21,004 nucleotides of DNA, from positions 1-21,004 of the forward strand of contig SKSL01000257.1 of assembly GCA_007123015.1 (NCBI GenBank), given 5' to 3'. Below, piece after piece: positions 6,471 through 14,144 of the stretch. The notes below the pieces were generated by a model. That model saw nothing but the letters and a program-made list of their open reading frames with translations. It made no database searches and was not told the origin of the DNA. The first letter of the stretch is position 1. Each line of letters opens with the position of its first letter. A program made the translations under genes and the position numbers. The stretch is from Natronohydrobacter sp. GTDB taxonomy: Bacteria; Pseudomonadota; Alphaproteobacteria; Rhodobacterales; Rhodobacteraceae.

Positions 6471-8072
6471 TCAGCCGATTGCGGCCTGTTTCACTTCATC
6501 ATCGATGAAGGGTACGTATTGCGCAAAATTCTCGGCAAACATGCTCACAAGCTTGGCGGCCTGCCGATCATAGGCCGCGCTATCTTGCCAGGTGCGGCGC
6601 GGATCCAGCAGCACATCAGCGACGCCAGGAACCGAGACTGGCACATCAAAGCCGAAATTCGGATCACGCCGGAAGTCCACATTGCGCAGTGAGCCGTCAA
6701 GCGCAGCTGTCAGCAATGCGCGTGTGGCCTTGATCGGCATCCGCGATCCTGTGCCATAGGCACCACCGGTCCAGCCTGTATTGACCAGCCAGCATTCCGA
6801 CCCGAATTGCGCGATCTTTTCTTGCAGCAATTTCCCATAGACTTCGGGTCTGCGGGGCATGAAGGGCGCACCGAAGCAGGTCGAGAATGTCGGCTGCGGT
6901 TCGGTCACACCTTGCTCGGTCCCGGCCACTTTCGACGTGAATCCTGACAGGAAGTGATACATGGCCTGGGCAGGCGTGAGCCGCGCAATCGGCGGCAGCA
7001 CCCCAAAGGCATCACAGGTCAGCATGATGATATTCTTCGGCACGCCGCCCAGCGATGTCGTCGAGGCATTGGAAATGGCGTCCAGCGGATAGGCGACGCG
7101 TGTATTCGCAGTCAGACTGTCATCGCTGAAATCCAGCTCCAGCGTATCTGGATCATAGATCATGTTCTCCACAACCGACCCGAAGCGATGCGTCGTGGCA
7201 TAGATCTCGGGTTCGGCTTCAGGATCCAGATTGATCGTCTTGGCATAGCAGCCACCTTCGAAATTGAAGACGCCCGTATCTGACCAACCATGTTCGTCAT
7301 CACCGATCAGCATGCGGGACGGGCAAGCCGACAAAGTGGTTTTGCCTGTCCCGGATAAGCCGAAGAATACAGCCGACTCTTCCGGGTCATCCATGGCGTG
7401 ATTGGCCGAGCAATGCATCGGCATCACGCCCTTCTCGGGCAGGATGTAGTTCAGCAAGGTGAACACGGATTTCTTGTTCTCACCCGCATAGGCCGTGTTG
7501 GCGATCAGAATGACCTTCTTTGTCAGGTTCAGCGCGATCACGGTTTCCGAGCGGCAACCATGCCGGGCCGGGTCGGCCTTGAAGCTCGGGCAGTTGATGA
7601 TCGTGAATTCCGGTTCGAAATGCGCCAGCTCTTCCGCGGCCGGGCGCCGCAGCATATGGCGAATGAACAATCCGTGCCATGCGAGTTCGGTGACGACCCG
7701 GACGTCCAGACGATGGGCCGGATCGGCACCACCGAACAGATCCTGCACAAAGACGTCACGACCTTGCAGATGTGCCAACATGTCGTCATGGAGCCTGTCA
7801 AATGCGGCCACGTCCATCGGCGCATTGTTTTCCCACCAGATGGTGTCTTCAACGTCCTGGCTGCTCCGCACCACGAATTTGTCCTTGGGCGAGCGCCCAG
7901 TATGCGACCCGGTCGAAGCCAGGAATGCACCGCCCAGACCCAACCGGCCTTCGCCACGTTGCAAAGCCTGTTCGATCAAAGCAGGTTCGAGTAAGTTGTA
8001 GTAGGCTTTGGAAATGCCCACAATGCCTTGATCTTCCAAGCGTTTGTTTGGGTTGACACGGGGTGTGGTCAT
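6471..8072 (-). CDS. pckA: Phosphoenolpyruvate carboxykinase (ATP)
   Basis: This 533-residue cytosolic enzyme converts oxaloacetate and ATP to phosphoenolpyruvate, CO2 and ADP, the entry step of gluconeogenesis. It shows the substrate loop TGSHTGRSPKDKF (about 54-66), the P-loop GLSGTGKTTLS (238-248, K244), the metal-binding GDDEHGW (257-263) and FNFEGGCYAK (269-278). The start at 8072 is chosen for its GGAG site and because the protein then matches the family's usual length; an upstream in-frame ATG at 8126 adds 18 unrelated residues. It is divergent from chvI, a placement known from many Alphaproteobacteria. A terminator follows 26 bases after its stop. Confidence 0.97.
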   Translation of the reverse strand: MTTPRVNPNKRLEDQGIVGISKAYYNLLEPALIEQALQRGEGRLGLGGAFLASTGSHTGRSPKDKFVVRSSQDVEDTIWWENNAPMDVAAFDRLHDDMLAHLQGRDVFVQDLFGGADPAHRLDVRVVTELAWHGLFIRHMLRRPAAEELAHFEPEFTIINCPSFKADPARHGCRSETVIALNLTKKVILIANTAYAGENKKSVFTLLNYILPEKGVMPMHCSANHAMDDPEESAVFFGLSGTGKTTLSACPSRMLIGDDEHGWSDTGVFNFEGGCYAKTINLDPEAEPEIYATTHRFGSVVENMIYDPDTLELDFSDDSLTANTRVAYPLDAISNASTTSLGGVPKNIIMLTCDAFGVLPPIARLTPAQAMYHFLSGFTSKVAGTEQGVTEPQPTFSTCFGAPFMPRRPEVYGKLLQEKIAQFGSECWLVNTGWTGGAYGTGSRMPIKATRALLTAALDGSLRNVDFRRDPNFGFDVPVSVPGVADVLLDPRRTWQDSAAYDRQAAKLVSMFAENFAQYVPFIDDEVKQAAIG

Positions 8073-8406
8073 TGTGGCGGCTCCATTTCGCACAAAATCG
8101 ACGACAAAAGCGCATAGCCGAGACATCGTCTGCGCGCGCCTTCTATGTAAGGTGCTATAACACCAGCATTGTGGCGAAGCATAGGCGGCATTGTCGCAGT
8201 TAGCGCAATCAGGCGGACGTTAGCGCAACATAAAGGAGTTTGGGCTCAAGCTAGTGGCAGGTGTTGCCAATTCGCACAGGACGGGGCGAATCGTTTCGGA
8301 AAGCTGGCAAAAAAGCGTTTTTTGTTGCGCGATGCACAGAGTTGGGCGATTGTATGACAAAATCAAGGCAGAATTGCCACATAGAGCAGACATGAAGGGC
8401 AGGCCG
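8073..8406. other. Intergenic control region between pckA and chvI
   Basis: These 334 bases between divergent genes contain no convincing gene. They hold a near-palindrome GGTGCTATAACACC (8151-8164, 6 of 7 arm positions match), a related pair GCATTGTGGC (8166) and GCATTGTCGC (8188), a direct repeat of GTTAGCGCAA (8199 and 8219), and an A6-GCG-T6 palindrome (8309-8323). Promoters for both genes must lie here, but I could not assign boxes with confidence. Confidence 0.6.
8199..8228. promoter_or_regulatory. Tandem GTTAGCGCAA boxes upstream of pckA
   Basis: Two identical 10-mers start at 8199 and 8219, a 20-bp period (about two helical turns). Each is partly palindromic around a central GC (TTAGC/GCAAT and TTAGC/GCAAC), as in LacI-family operators. 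They lie about 127-156 bases upstream of the pckA start. A LacI-family regulator of gluconeogenesis (CceR/PckR type) is a candidate by inference only. Confidence 0.45.
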
Positions 8407-9105
8407 ATGTCAAAAATCGCACTGGTTGATGATGACCGTAATATCCTAACATCCGTGTCAATTTGCCTTGAAGCAGAAGGCTTCGAGGTGGACACTTATA
8501 ATGACGGACAGGCCGCGCTTGACGCCTTCAACCGCCGCATGCCCGACATGGCCGTGCTGGACATGAAGATGCCGCGCATGGACGGGATGGAATTGTTGCA
8601 GCGCCTGCGTCAGAAAACGCAGATGCCGATCATTTTCCTGACCTCGAAGGATGATGAGATCGACGAAGTGCTCGGGCTTCGGATGGGGGCAGATGACTAT
8701 GTCAAGAAGCCCTTCTCGCAGCGCCTGCTGGTTGAACGCATCCGGGCCTTGCTGCGCCGCAAGGAAGCCATCGAAGCCGGCCCCGAAGCCGGCGACGAAG
8801 CAAAAGTGCTTGTGCGCGGCAATCTGCAGATGGACCCGCTGCGCCATCAGGTGAAGTGGAAAGACCAGGATGTCACTCTGACAGTCACAGAGTTCCTGTT
8901 GCTGCAAGCGCTCGCACAGCGGCCGGGCGTGGTGAAATCGCGGGACCAGCTGATGGATGTCGCCTATGAGGATCAGGTCTATGTCGATGACCGCACAATC
9001 GACAGCCATATCAAGCGTTTGCGCAAGAAAATGCGCAGTGTTGATGAAGAATTCTCCTCAATAGAAACACTTTACGGGATCGGTTACAAATATAACGAGG
9101 CATAA
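8407..9105 (+). CDS. chvI: ChvI-type response regulator (OmpR family)
   Basis: This 232-residue two-component response regulator has an N-terminal receiver domain with acidic pocket D8-D10, phospho-acceptor D52 in LDMKMP, T79 and K101 in DYVKKPF. An OmpR/PhoB winged-helix DNA-binding domain follows (about 125-230, ending TLYGIGYKYNEA). The start at 8407 gives the canonical MSKIALVDDD opening; a longer in-frame extension is not family-like. It is followed after 50 bases by the sensor kinase gene. In Rhizobium, Agrobacterium and Brucella (BvrR) this pair responds to acid or envelope conditions; which signal applies here is unknown. Identification rests on sequence plus the pckA/hprK/ptsH neighbourhood. 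Confidence 0.93.
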   Translation: MSKIALVDDDRNILTSVSICLEAEGFEVDTYNDGQAALDAFNRRMPDMAVLDMKMPRMDGMELLQRLRQKTQMPIIFLTSKDDEIDEVLGLRMGADDYVKKPFSQRLLVERIRALLRRKEAIEAGPEAGDEAKVLVRGNLQMDPLRHQVKWKDQDVTLTVTEFLLLQALAQRPGVVKSRDQLMDVAYEDQVYVDDRTIDSHIKRLRKKMRSVDEEFSSIETLYGIGYKYNEA

Positions 9106-9155
9106 GTCGAAGGCCATCGGGGGGACAACCTGGCCGATAAAGAGCGGGAGCGAAG

Positions 9156-10820
9156 GTGCAGACTGAGGCAACAGCGTCCAGAACCGACATCGTTCTCGGG
9201 GATGACTGGGTCGGACCCGGTGACGCGGTCGAGAAAGAAGTGCGCGCGACCCGCGCACGCCGCGGGTTATGGAGCATATCCAGCTCGCCGCTGGCGCGAA
9301 AGATTGCCTTGTTCAACCTTGTCGCACTGGTCATCCTGATTGTCGGAATTCTGTTCACGAACCCGTTTCGCGACTCACTGCTGTCCCAACAGGAAGACAT
9401 GTTGGGAACAAATGTTCAGATCATAGCGCGGACGGTTAGTGCTGCGGATGATCTGCCTCGCACATATGACGCCTTGCAAATGTCTCTGGGTATTGATCAG
9501 CGCTTCGAATTGCTGTTTATCAATGCCGAGGGTCGGTTGAGCGCGCGTATTCGCGGGACCGAGGCGATCAGTTCTGCCGCCGGGCCGGAACGATCCACAC
9601 CGATCAGTGATATCCTGCGTCGAATATGGCTTGTACTGACCGCGATCACGCCGATTGACCGCGGTGAGCCGGAGGCGCGCGATTTCCTGAGCATCGCGCA
9701 GATCATGTTCGAGCAGAATATGACGGGCGAAACGGCAAGCCACACCTTCAAGGACGGCACGCATGCGATGTGGCTTGCGGCCAGTGCCCCGGTCTATCAG
9801 GGCGATGACTTTGCCGGTGCTGTGTTCCTGCGGCGCGACTCGGCAGATACTGCGCAACTCATGCGCCAGGAACGCGAACAGGTGTTTCAGTTCTTTCTGA
9901 TAGCGGTGCTGGTCTCGATCGGGCTGAGTTTCGTTCTGGCGTCGACCATTGCCAATCCGCTGGCAGATCTGGCCATGGCAGCAGAACTGGGAAAGCGTCG
10001 CGATGCGCGCAAAAGCCAACCGGGCGCGCGTGTGCGCATTCCGGATCTGACGGGTCGGCCCGATGAGATTGGCGATCTGTCGCGCGCCATGCGCGGGATC
10101 GTCACTGCGCTCTATGACCGGGTCGAAGCGAATGAACAATTCGCGGCGGATGTGGCGCATGAGATCAAGAACCCGCTGGCCTCGCTCCGCTCTGCTGTAG
10201 GCAGCTTGCGCATGGCCAAACGCCCCGATCAGATCCAGCGCTTGCTGGAAGTTATCGAGCATGATGTGCGCAGGCTTGACCGGCTTGTGTCGGACACGTC
10301 CAACGCGTCGCGTCTGGATGCAGAACTGGTCAAGGAAGAACAAGAAGAATTCGATCTTGTTGTGCTGCTTGAAAATCTGTGTCTGCACCTGTCTCAGGAA
10401 GCCTCTGAAAAAGGCGTCGAATTCATCAAGATGCTGCCCGAGGAACCGATTCTGGTCACGGGTCTGGAAAGCCGGCTTGCGCAGGTTTTCGTCAATCTGA
10501 TTTCCAATGCGATTTCCTTTTGTGAAGAAGGAGATGCAGTGCGCGTCTGGGCGCGGTGTCGTCACGACCGGGTGCTGATCGTGGTCGAAGATACGGGGCC
10601 TGGCATCCCGGATAATGCGTTGAAGAAAGTCTTCAAACGCTTCTATTCCGAGCGGCCGGTACAGCAATTCGGCAATCACTCTGGTCTGGGTCTGGCGATC
10701 TCGAAACAGATCATTGAAGCGCATCGCGGGGTCATCTGGGCCGAAAATATCCGCCCTGCGGATGCAGAACCAGACAGCGCACCCCACGGGGCGCGCTTTG
10801 TCGTCGGTCTGCCCCTGTGA
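9156..10820 (+). CDS. chvG: ChvG-type sensor histidine kinase
   Basis: This 554-residue inner-membrane kinase is the partner of ChvI. It has a cytoplasmic N-tail, TM1 about 49-68, a periplasmic sensor region about 69-245, TM2 about 246-266, a HAMP segment to about 325, a HisKA dimerisation helix with H335 in DVAHEIKNPLASL, and an ATPase domain with N447 and N451 (NLISNA), DTGPGIP (479-485) and SGLGLAIS (509-516). The start is a GTG at 9156 behind a GGGAG-like site. Its stop overlaps the GTG start of hprK by GTGA, indicating translational coupling. Its length is slightly under that of rhizobial ChvG. Confidence 0.93.
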   Translation: MQTEATASRTDIVLGDDWVGPGDAVEKEVRATRARRGLWSISSSPLARKIALFNLVALVILIVGILFTNPFRDSLLSQQEDMLGTNVQIIARTVSAADDLPRTYDALQMSLGIDQRFELLFINAEGRLSARIRGTEAISSAAGPERSTPISDILRRIWLVLTAITPIDRGEPEARDFLSIAQIMFEQNMTGETASHTFKDGTHAMWLAASAPVYQGDDFAGAVFLRRDSADTAQLMRQEREQVFQFFLIAVLVSIGLSFVLASTIANPLADLAMAAELGKRRDARKSQPGARVRIPDLTGRPDEIGDLSRAMRGIVTALYDRVEANEQFAADVAHEIKNPLASLRSAVGSLRMAKRPDQIQRLLEVIEHDVRRLDRLVSDTSNASRLDAELVKEEQEEFDLVVLLENLCLHLSQEASEKGVEFIKMLPEEPILVTGLESRLAQVFVNLISNAISFCEEGDAVRVWARCRHDRVLIVVEDTGPGIPDNALKKVFKRFYSERPVQQFGNHSGLGLAISKQIIEAHRGVIWAENIRPADAEPDSAPHGARFVVGLPL

Positions 10821-11314
10821 GTGCAGCGCAGGATTGTACCCGCATGCATGCTTCTGCTGTCGCTTTCGGCTCGGAAGGACGCAACTCAGAGAGCAAATGG
10901 TCCGGCGTGCTGATCCTCGGGCGTTCCGGGTCGGGCAAGTCGGAACTCGCGCTCGAACTGATTGCACTCGGGGCGCATCTGGTGGCAGATGATCAGACTG
11001 AGTTGAATCGCGAGGGCAGGACGCTGTGGCTCAGGCCCCCGGAACAGATCAAGGGCATGATTGAACTGCGACGGGTCGGGATTTTGCGCGCATCAGCGTT
11101 GGATCGCGCGCCTCTTGCGCTGGTCGTCGATCTTGACGCAACCGAAACTGCGCGCTTGCCGCAACAGCATTGGATCGAGCTGTCAGGATTAGCCTTTCCG
11201 CTTTTGAAAAACGCGCCTGGCCGCGCTTTTGCCATTGGACTGAAACACTATCTTCTGGCCCGTCCATGGCGCGACGAGGAGGGCTTGCATGCACCCGCCC
11301 CGAAACACGTCTGA
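10817..11314 (+). CDS. hprK: Short HPr kinase/phosphorylase (C-terminal domain form)
   Basis: This 165-residue protein corresponds to the catalytic C-terminal half of HPr kinase and lacks the N-terminal domain found in Firmicutes (about 310 residues). It has the P-loop GRSGSGKS (35-42), acidic pair D58-D59 in LVADDQ and the family segment KGMIELRRVGIL (79-90). It is expected to phosphorylate or dephosphorylate a serine on HPr, encoded four genes downstream. In the segment usually written E-x-R-G-x-G, the Gly after Arg is R86 here. The GTG start overlaps the chvG stop; an ATG at 10844 (MHASAVAFG) is an alternative and gives 156 residues. Confidence 0.9.
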   Translation: MSAAQDCTRMHASAVAFGSEGRNSESKWSGVLILGRSGSGKSELALELIALGAHLVADDQTELNREGRTLWLRPPEQIKGMIELRRVGILRASALDRAPLALVVDLDATETARLPQQHWIELSGLAFPLLKNAPGRAFAIGLKHYLLARPWRDEEGLHAPAPKHV

Positions 11315-12203
11315 CGCAGATGAAACTGCACGCCTTGTCCTGCTGACGGGACCTTCGGGCGCTGGCCGCAGCACGGCCCTGCGCGCGTTGGAAGATATCG
11401 GCTTCGAAGCCATCGACAATATGCCGATCAGTCTGGTCTCGCGGCTGGTCTCTGAACCGCTTGACCAGCCGCTGGCCCTGGTGCTTGATCCGCGCAATCG
11501 CGATTTTGCCGTGAACACGCTTTTGTCGCTGGTTGCAGAACTTGCTGCTTCGCCACGGTTCGATTTCGATCTGGTCTATCTGGATTGTTCTGTCGCCAAA
11601 CTGATCCAACGCTATTCCGAGACCCGGCGGCGCCATCCGCTTAGCCCGGATGGATTGGCGCGCGAAGGGATCGAGTTGGAGGCCCGTCTGCTGGAACCAG
11701 TAAGATTGCGCGCGGGCACATTGATCGAAACTGATGGGCTGACCCCGCATGATTTGCGCGCGCGGATACAGGAACTGTTTGCGCCCAAGGGCGCGCAACC
11801 CATGCGCGTCCATGTCGAATCCTTTTCCTACAAGCGCGGCATTCCGGCGGGGGTTGATCTGGTGTTTGATTGCCGCTTTCTGAACAATCCGCATTGGCAA
11901 CCACAGCTGCGGGCCCTGGACGGGCGCGACCCCGATGTGGTTTCATATGTCGAAGCAGACCCTCGGTTTTCCGGCTTTTTCCAGCGGGTGCACGATCTGG
12001 TTGACTCCTTGCTGCCGGAATTCGCGCAAGAAGGAAAGACGCAACTGACCATCGGTTTTGGGTGTACGGGCGGGCAACACAGATCAGTGGCCACAGCCGA
12101 AAAGCTGTCGAATGCGCTTGCACAGGCCGGTTGGCATGTGTCTAAACGACACAGAGAGCTTGAACGTATCGCGGCGCAGGCCGCAACAGCAAAGAGTGAA
12201 TAG
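11289..12203 (+). CDS. rapZ: RapZ/YvcJ-family nucleotide-binding protein
   Basis: This 304-residue protein of the RapZ (YhbJ/YvcJ) family has an N-terminal P-loop domain GPSGAGRS (21-28), ALEDIGFEAIDNMP (33-46) and the C-terminal family blocks YKRGIPAGVDLVFDCRF (181-197) and GFGCTGGQHRSV (256-267). In E. coli RapZ is an RNase E adaptor for small RNAs controlling GlmS; its role in Alphaproteobacteria is less certain. The Walker A lysine is replaced by R27, which seems usual in relatives of this group by recollection but is worth noting. The ATG lies inside the end of hprK (26-base overlap) behind GAGGAGG, so translation is coupled. Confidence 0.92.
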   Translation: MHPPRNTSDADETARLVLLTGPSGAGRSTALRALEDIGFEAIDNMPISLVSRLVSEPLDQPLALVLDPRNRDFAVNTLLSLVAELAASPRFDFDLVYLDCSVAKLIQRYSETRRRHPLSPDGLAREGIELEARLLEPVRLRAGTLIETDGLTPHDLRARIQELFAPKGAQPMRVHVESFSYKRGIPAGVDLVFDCRFLNNPHWQPQLRALDGRDPDVVSYVEADPRFSGFFQRVHDLVDSLLPEFAQEGKTQLTIGFGCTGGQHRSVATAEKLSNALAQAGWHVSKRHRELERIAAQAATAKSE

Positions 12204-12211
12204 GCCGTCTC

Positions 12212-12601
12212 GTGATCGGGATCGTGATCGTTGCCCATGGTGGTCTGGCGCGCGAATATCTCGCAGCCATCGAGCATGTAATCGGCAAACAAACCGGTAT
12301 TGCGGCCATCGCAATTGAATATGACCATGACCGCGCAGCCAAACAGGCCGAGATTGCAGCGGCGGCGCAAGCCGTTGATGCAGGGTCCGGCGTGGTTGTC
12401 GTAACGGACATGTTCGGGGGATCGCCGTCGAACCTGTCAATGCCCGCTTGCGCAGGGCCAGAGCGCCGCATCCTTTATGGGGCAAATCTGCCGATGCTCA
12501 TCAAGCTGGCGAAGTCACGCAGCATGCGCCTGGAAGAGGCCACGACAGTCGCTCTTGAGGCCGGGCGCAAATATATCAATGCGATAGATATCGGGCCATG
12601 A
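12212..12601 (+). CDS. PTS EIIA component, mannose family (regulatory)
   Basis: This 129-residue protein of the PTS EIIA-Man/fructose family has its phosphorylated histidine at H9 (IVAHGGLA) and the fold signature VVTDMFGGSPSNL. With HPr it receives phosphate in a phosphorelay. No EIIB or EIIC gene is present, so it is likely regulatory instead of sugar-transporting, as known for PTS proteins of many Alphaproteobacteria (ManX/PtsM-like). The GTG start at 12212 lies 8 bases after rapZ. It is followed by ptsH. Confidence 0.9.
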   Translation: MIGIVIVAHGGLAREYLAAIEHVIGKQTGIAAIAIEYDHDRAAKQAEIAAAAQAVDAGSGVVVVTDMFGGSPSNLSMPACAGPERRILYGANLPMLIKLAKSRSMRLEEATTVALEAGRKYINAIDIGP

Positions 12602-12620
12602 GCCTGTTGCAGGGATGAAC

Positions 12621-12890
12621 ATGACGGAAATCGAATTGCAGATCATCAACGAAAAGGGCCTTCATGCCCGCGCCTCGGCGAAATTTGTAGAGACCGTGGA
12701 AGCGCATGATGCAACGGCCGAAGTGATGAAAGACGGCATGAGCGTTCCCGGCGACTCGATCATGGGTCTGTTGATGCTGGCCGCATCGCGTGGCAGTTCG
12801 ATCAAGGTCAGGATTACAGGGGCGCAATCGGATGAGCTGGCGCAGGCCTTGTGCGCCTTGGTCGAAGATCGGTTCGGCGAGGGGATGTAA
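12621..12890 (+). CDS. ptsH: Phosphocarrier protein HPr
   Basis: This 89-residue HPr has H15 in GLHARASA, the site phosphorylated by EI, and S46 in GDSIMGLL, the site used by HPr kinase. I chose the ATG at 12621 over the one at 12615 because AGGGA then lies about 5 bases upstream and the His and Ser fall exactly on the standard positions 15 and 46. The presence of S46 fits the short HprK in the same operon. It is the last gene of the chvI-to-ptsH operon, 19 bases after the EIIA gene. EI is expected elsewhere in the genome. Confidence 0.95.
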   Translation: MTEIELQIINEKGLHARASAKFVETVEAHDATAEVMKDGMSVPGDSIMGLLMLAASRGSSIKVRITGAQSDELAQALCALVEDRFGEGM

Positions 12891-12898
12891 GGCGCTGA

Positions 12899-12919
12899 GG
12901 CCCGCCTGAAAGCGGTGCC
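12899..12919. terminator. Weak hairpin in the ptsH/CoA-transferase convergent gap
   Basis: A 7-bp stem with one bulged T and a 6-base loop lies 9 bases after the ptsH stop. There is no T-run, so an intrinsic terminator role is uncertain. A second short stem (CCCG-N5-CGGG, 12935-12947) follows. Confidence 0.3.
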
Positions 12920-12981
12920 AGATCAAGGCAGTCACCCGCAGGACGGGAAACGAAAATTCCTGTTGCGGTGTCGCTGCACGC

Positions 12982-14139
12982 TCAGTTCTTTTCGGGCGCA
13001 GGATCGGGTGGGGTACAGCCCGCTGCATCATCAGCGCCCAGTTTCGGGGCAGGACGGCTGGGTAGCTCTGGATGCCGGGAAAACCTGAATGGCGCGCGCA
13101 CGCCCTGCAGACCGTCCATATCCAGCCGCAACCCGCGCGCGATGACCTGTGGATCGGCAAACACGTCTTGCATGTCCTGGATCGGCCCTGCCGGGACCCC
13201 CGCATTCTCGCAGGCATGCAGAAGCGCAGCGCTCTGCCATTGTTGTGTCTTGGCCGTGATCTGGTCCGACAGGGCCGCGCGATGGTGCACGCGCGCGGCA
13301 TTATCCGCATAGTCTGGCTGCGCGCAGAGCGAGTCCAGCCCCAGAATGGCGCATAAGCGCTGAAACTGCGCCTCATTGCCTGTTGCAATGATGATATGCC
13401 CATCCGCGCAAGGCACGGTCTGATATGGAGCAAGATTGGGGTGGAAATTCCCCAGACGCTGCGGGGCCTGCCCTGTTGCAAGGTAATTCATCGCCTGATT
13501 GGCCATCAGCGCCACAGCCGAGTCCATCAGTGCCATGTCGATATGCTGCCCCAGCCCAGTGCGGCCGCGTTCATGCAGCGCTGCAAGGATCGCTGTGCTG
13601 GCATAGATGCCGGTGACAATATCAGTCACCGCAACACCGACTTTATGCGGCGCGCCGTCCTGCGGTCCGGTCACGGACATCAGACCGGACATGCCTTGAA
13701 TGATGTAATCATAGCCTGCGCGATGCGCATAGGGCCCGGTCTGGCCGAAACCTGTGATCGAGCAGTAAATCAGCCTTGGGTTCAGAGAAGCGAGGCTTGC
13801 ATAATCCAGCCCGTATTTCGCCAGCCCGCCAAGTTTGAAATTCTCGATCAGAACATCGGCATCTGCCACTAGGCTTCGGGTTTTCGTCTGACCCTCGGGG
13901 GTTCGGAAATCGGCGATGACCGAGGCTTTCCCGCGATTGGTGGCGTGGAAATAGGCGGCATCCTGCGACCCGTCTTCGCGGGTGACAAAAGGTGGCCCCC
14001 AGCGGCGCGTGTCGTCCCCTGCGGGCGATTCCACCTTGATCACTGTGGCGCCCAGATCAGCCAGAGTTTGCCCGGCCCATGGCCCGGCTAGAATACGCGC
14101 CAATTCGATGATGCGGATCCCTTCCAGCGGACCGGGCAT
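12982..14139 (-). CDS. Family III CoA-transferase (CaiB/BaiF type)
   Basis: This 385-residue protein of the CaiB/BaiF (family III) CoA-transferase group moves CoA between a carboxylic acid and an acyl-CoA. Its opening GIRIIELARILAGPWAGQ and ATVIKVESP are typical, and D173 in VAVTDIVTG aligns in position with the catalytic aspartate of formyl-CoA transferase (inferred from position). The substrate cannot be told from the sequence. It starts 5 bases after the DsbA-like stop codon, with AAGG overlapping that stop region, so it is probably translated from the same message as the DUF721 and DsbA genes, with which it has no obvious functional link. The C-terminus ends PDPAPEKN. Confidence 0.87.
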   Translation of the reverse strand: MPGPLEGIRIIELARILAGPWAGQTLADLGATVIKVESPAGDDTRRWGPPFVTREDGSQDAAYFHATNRGKASVIADFRTPEGQTKTRSLVADADVLIENFKLGGLAKYGLDYASLASLNPRLIYCSITGFGQTGPYAHRAGYDYIIQGMSGLMSVTGPQDGAPHKVGVAVTDIVTGIYASTAILAALHERGRTGLGQHIDMALMDSAVALMANQAMNYLATGQAPQRLGNFHPNLAPYQTVPCADGHIIIATGNEAQFQRLCAILGLDSLCAQPDYADNAARVHHRAALSDQITAKTQQWQSAALLHACENAGVPAGPIQDMQDVFADPQVIARGLRLDMDGLQGVRAPFRFSRHPELPSRPAPKLGADDAAGCTPPDPAPEKN

Positions 14140-14144
14140 CGGCC

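Noticed and set aside
9375..10967. 530-residue open frame antisense to chvG
   Set aside because: It lies opposite a clear histidine kinase with all motifs; the antisense protein is rich in H, Q and R with no recognisable domain. Long antisense frames are common in GC-rich genes.
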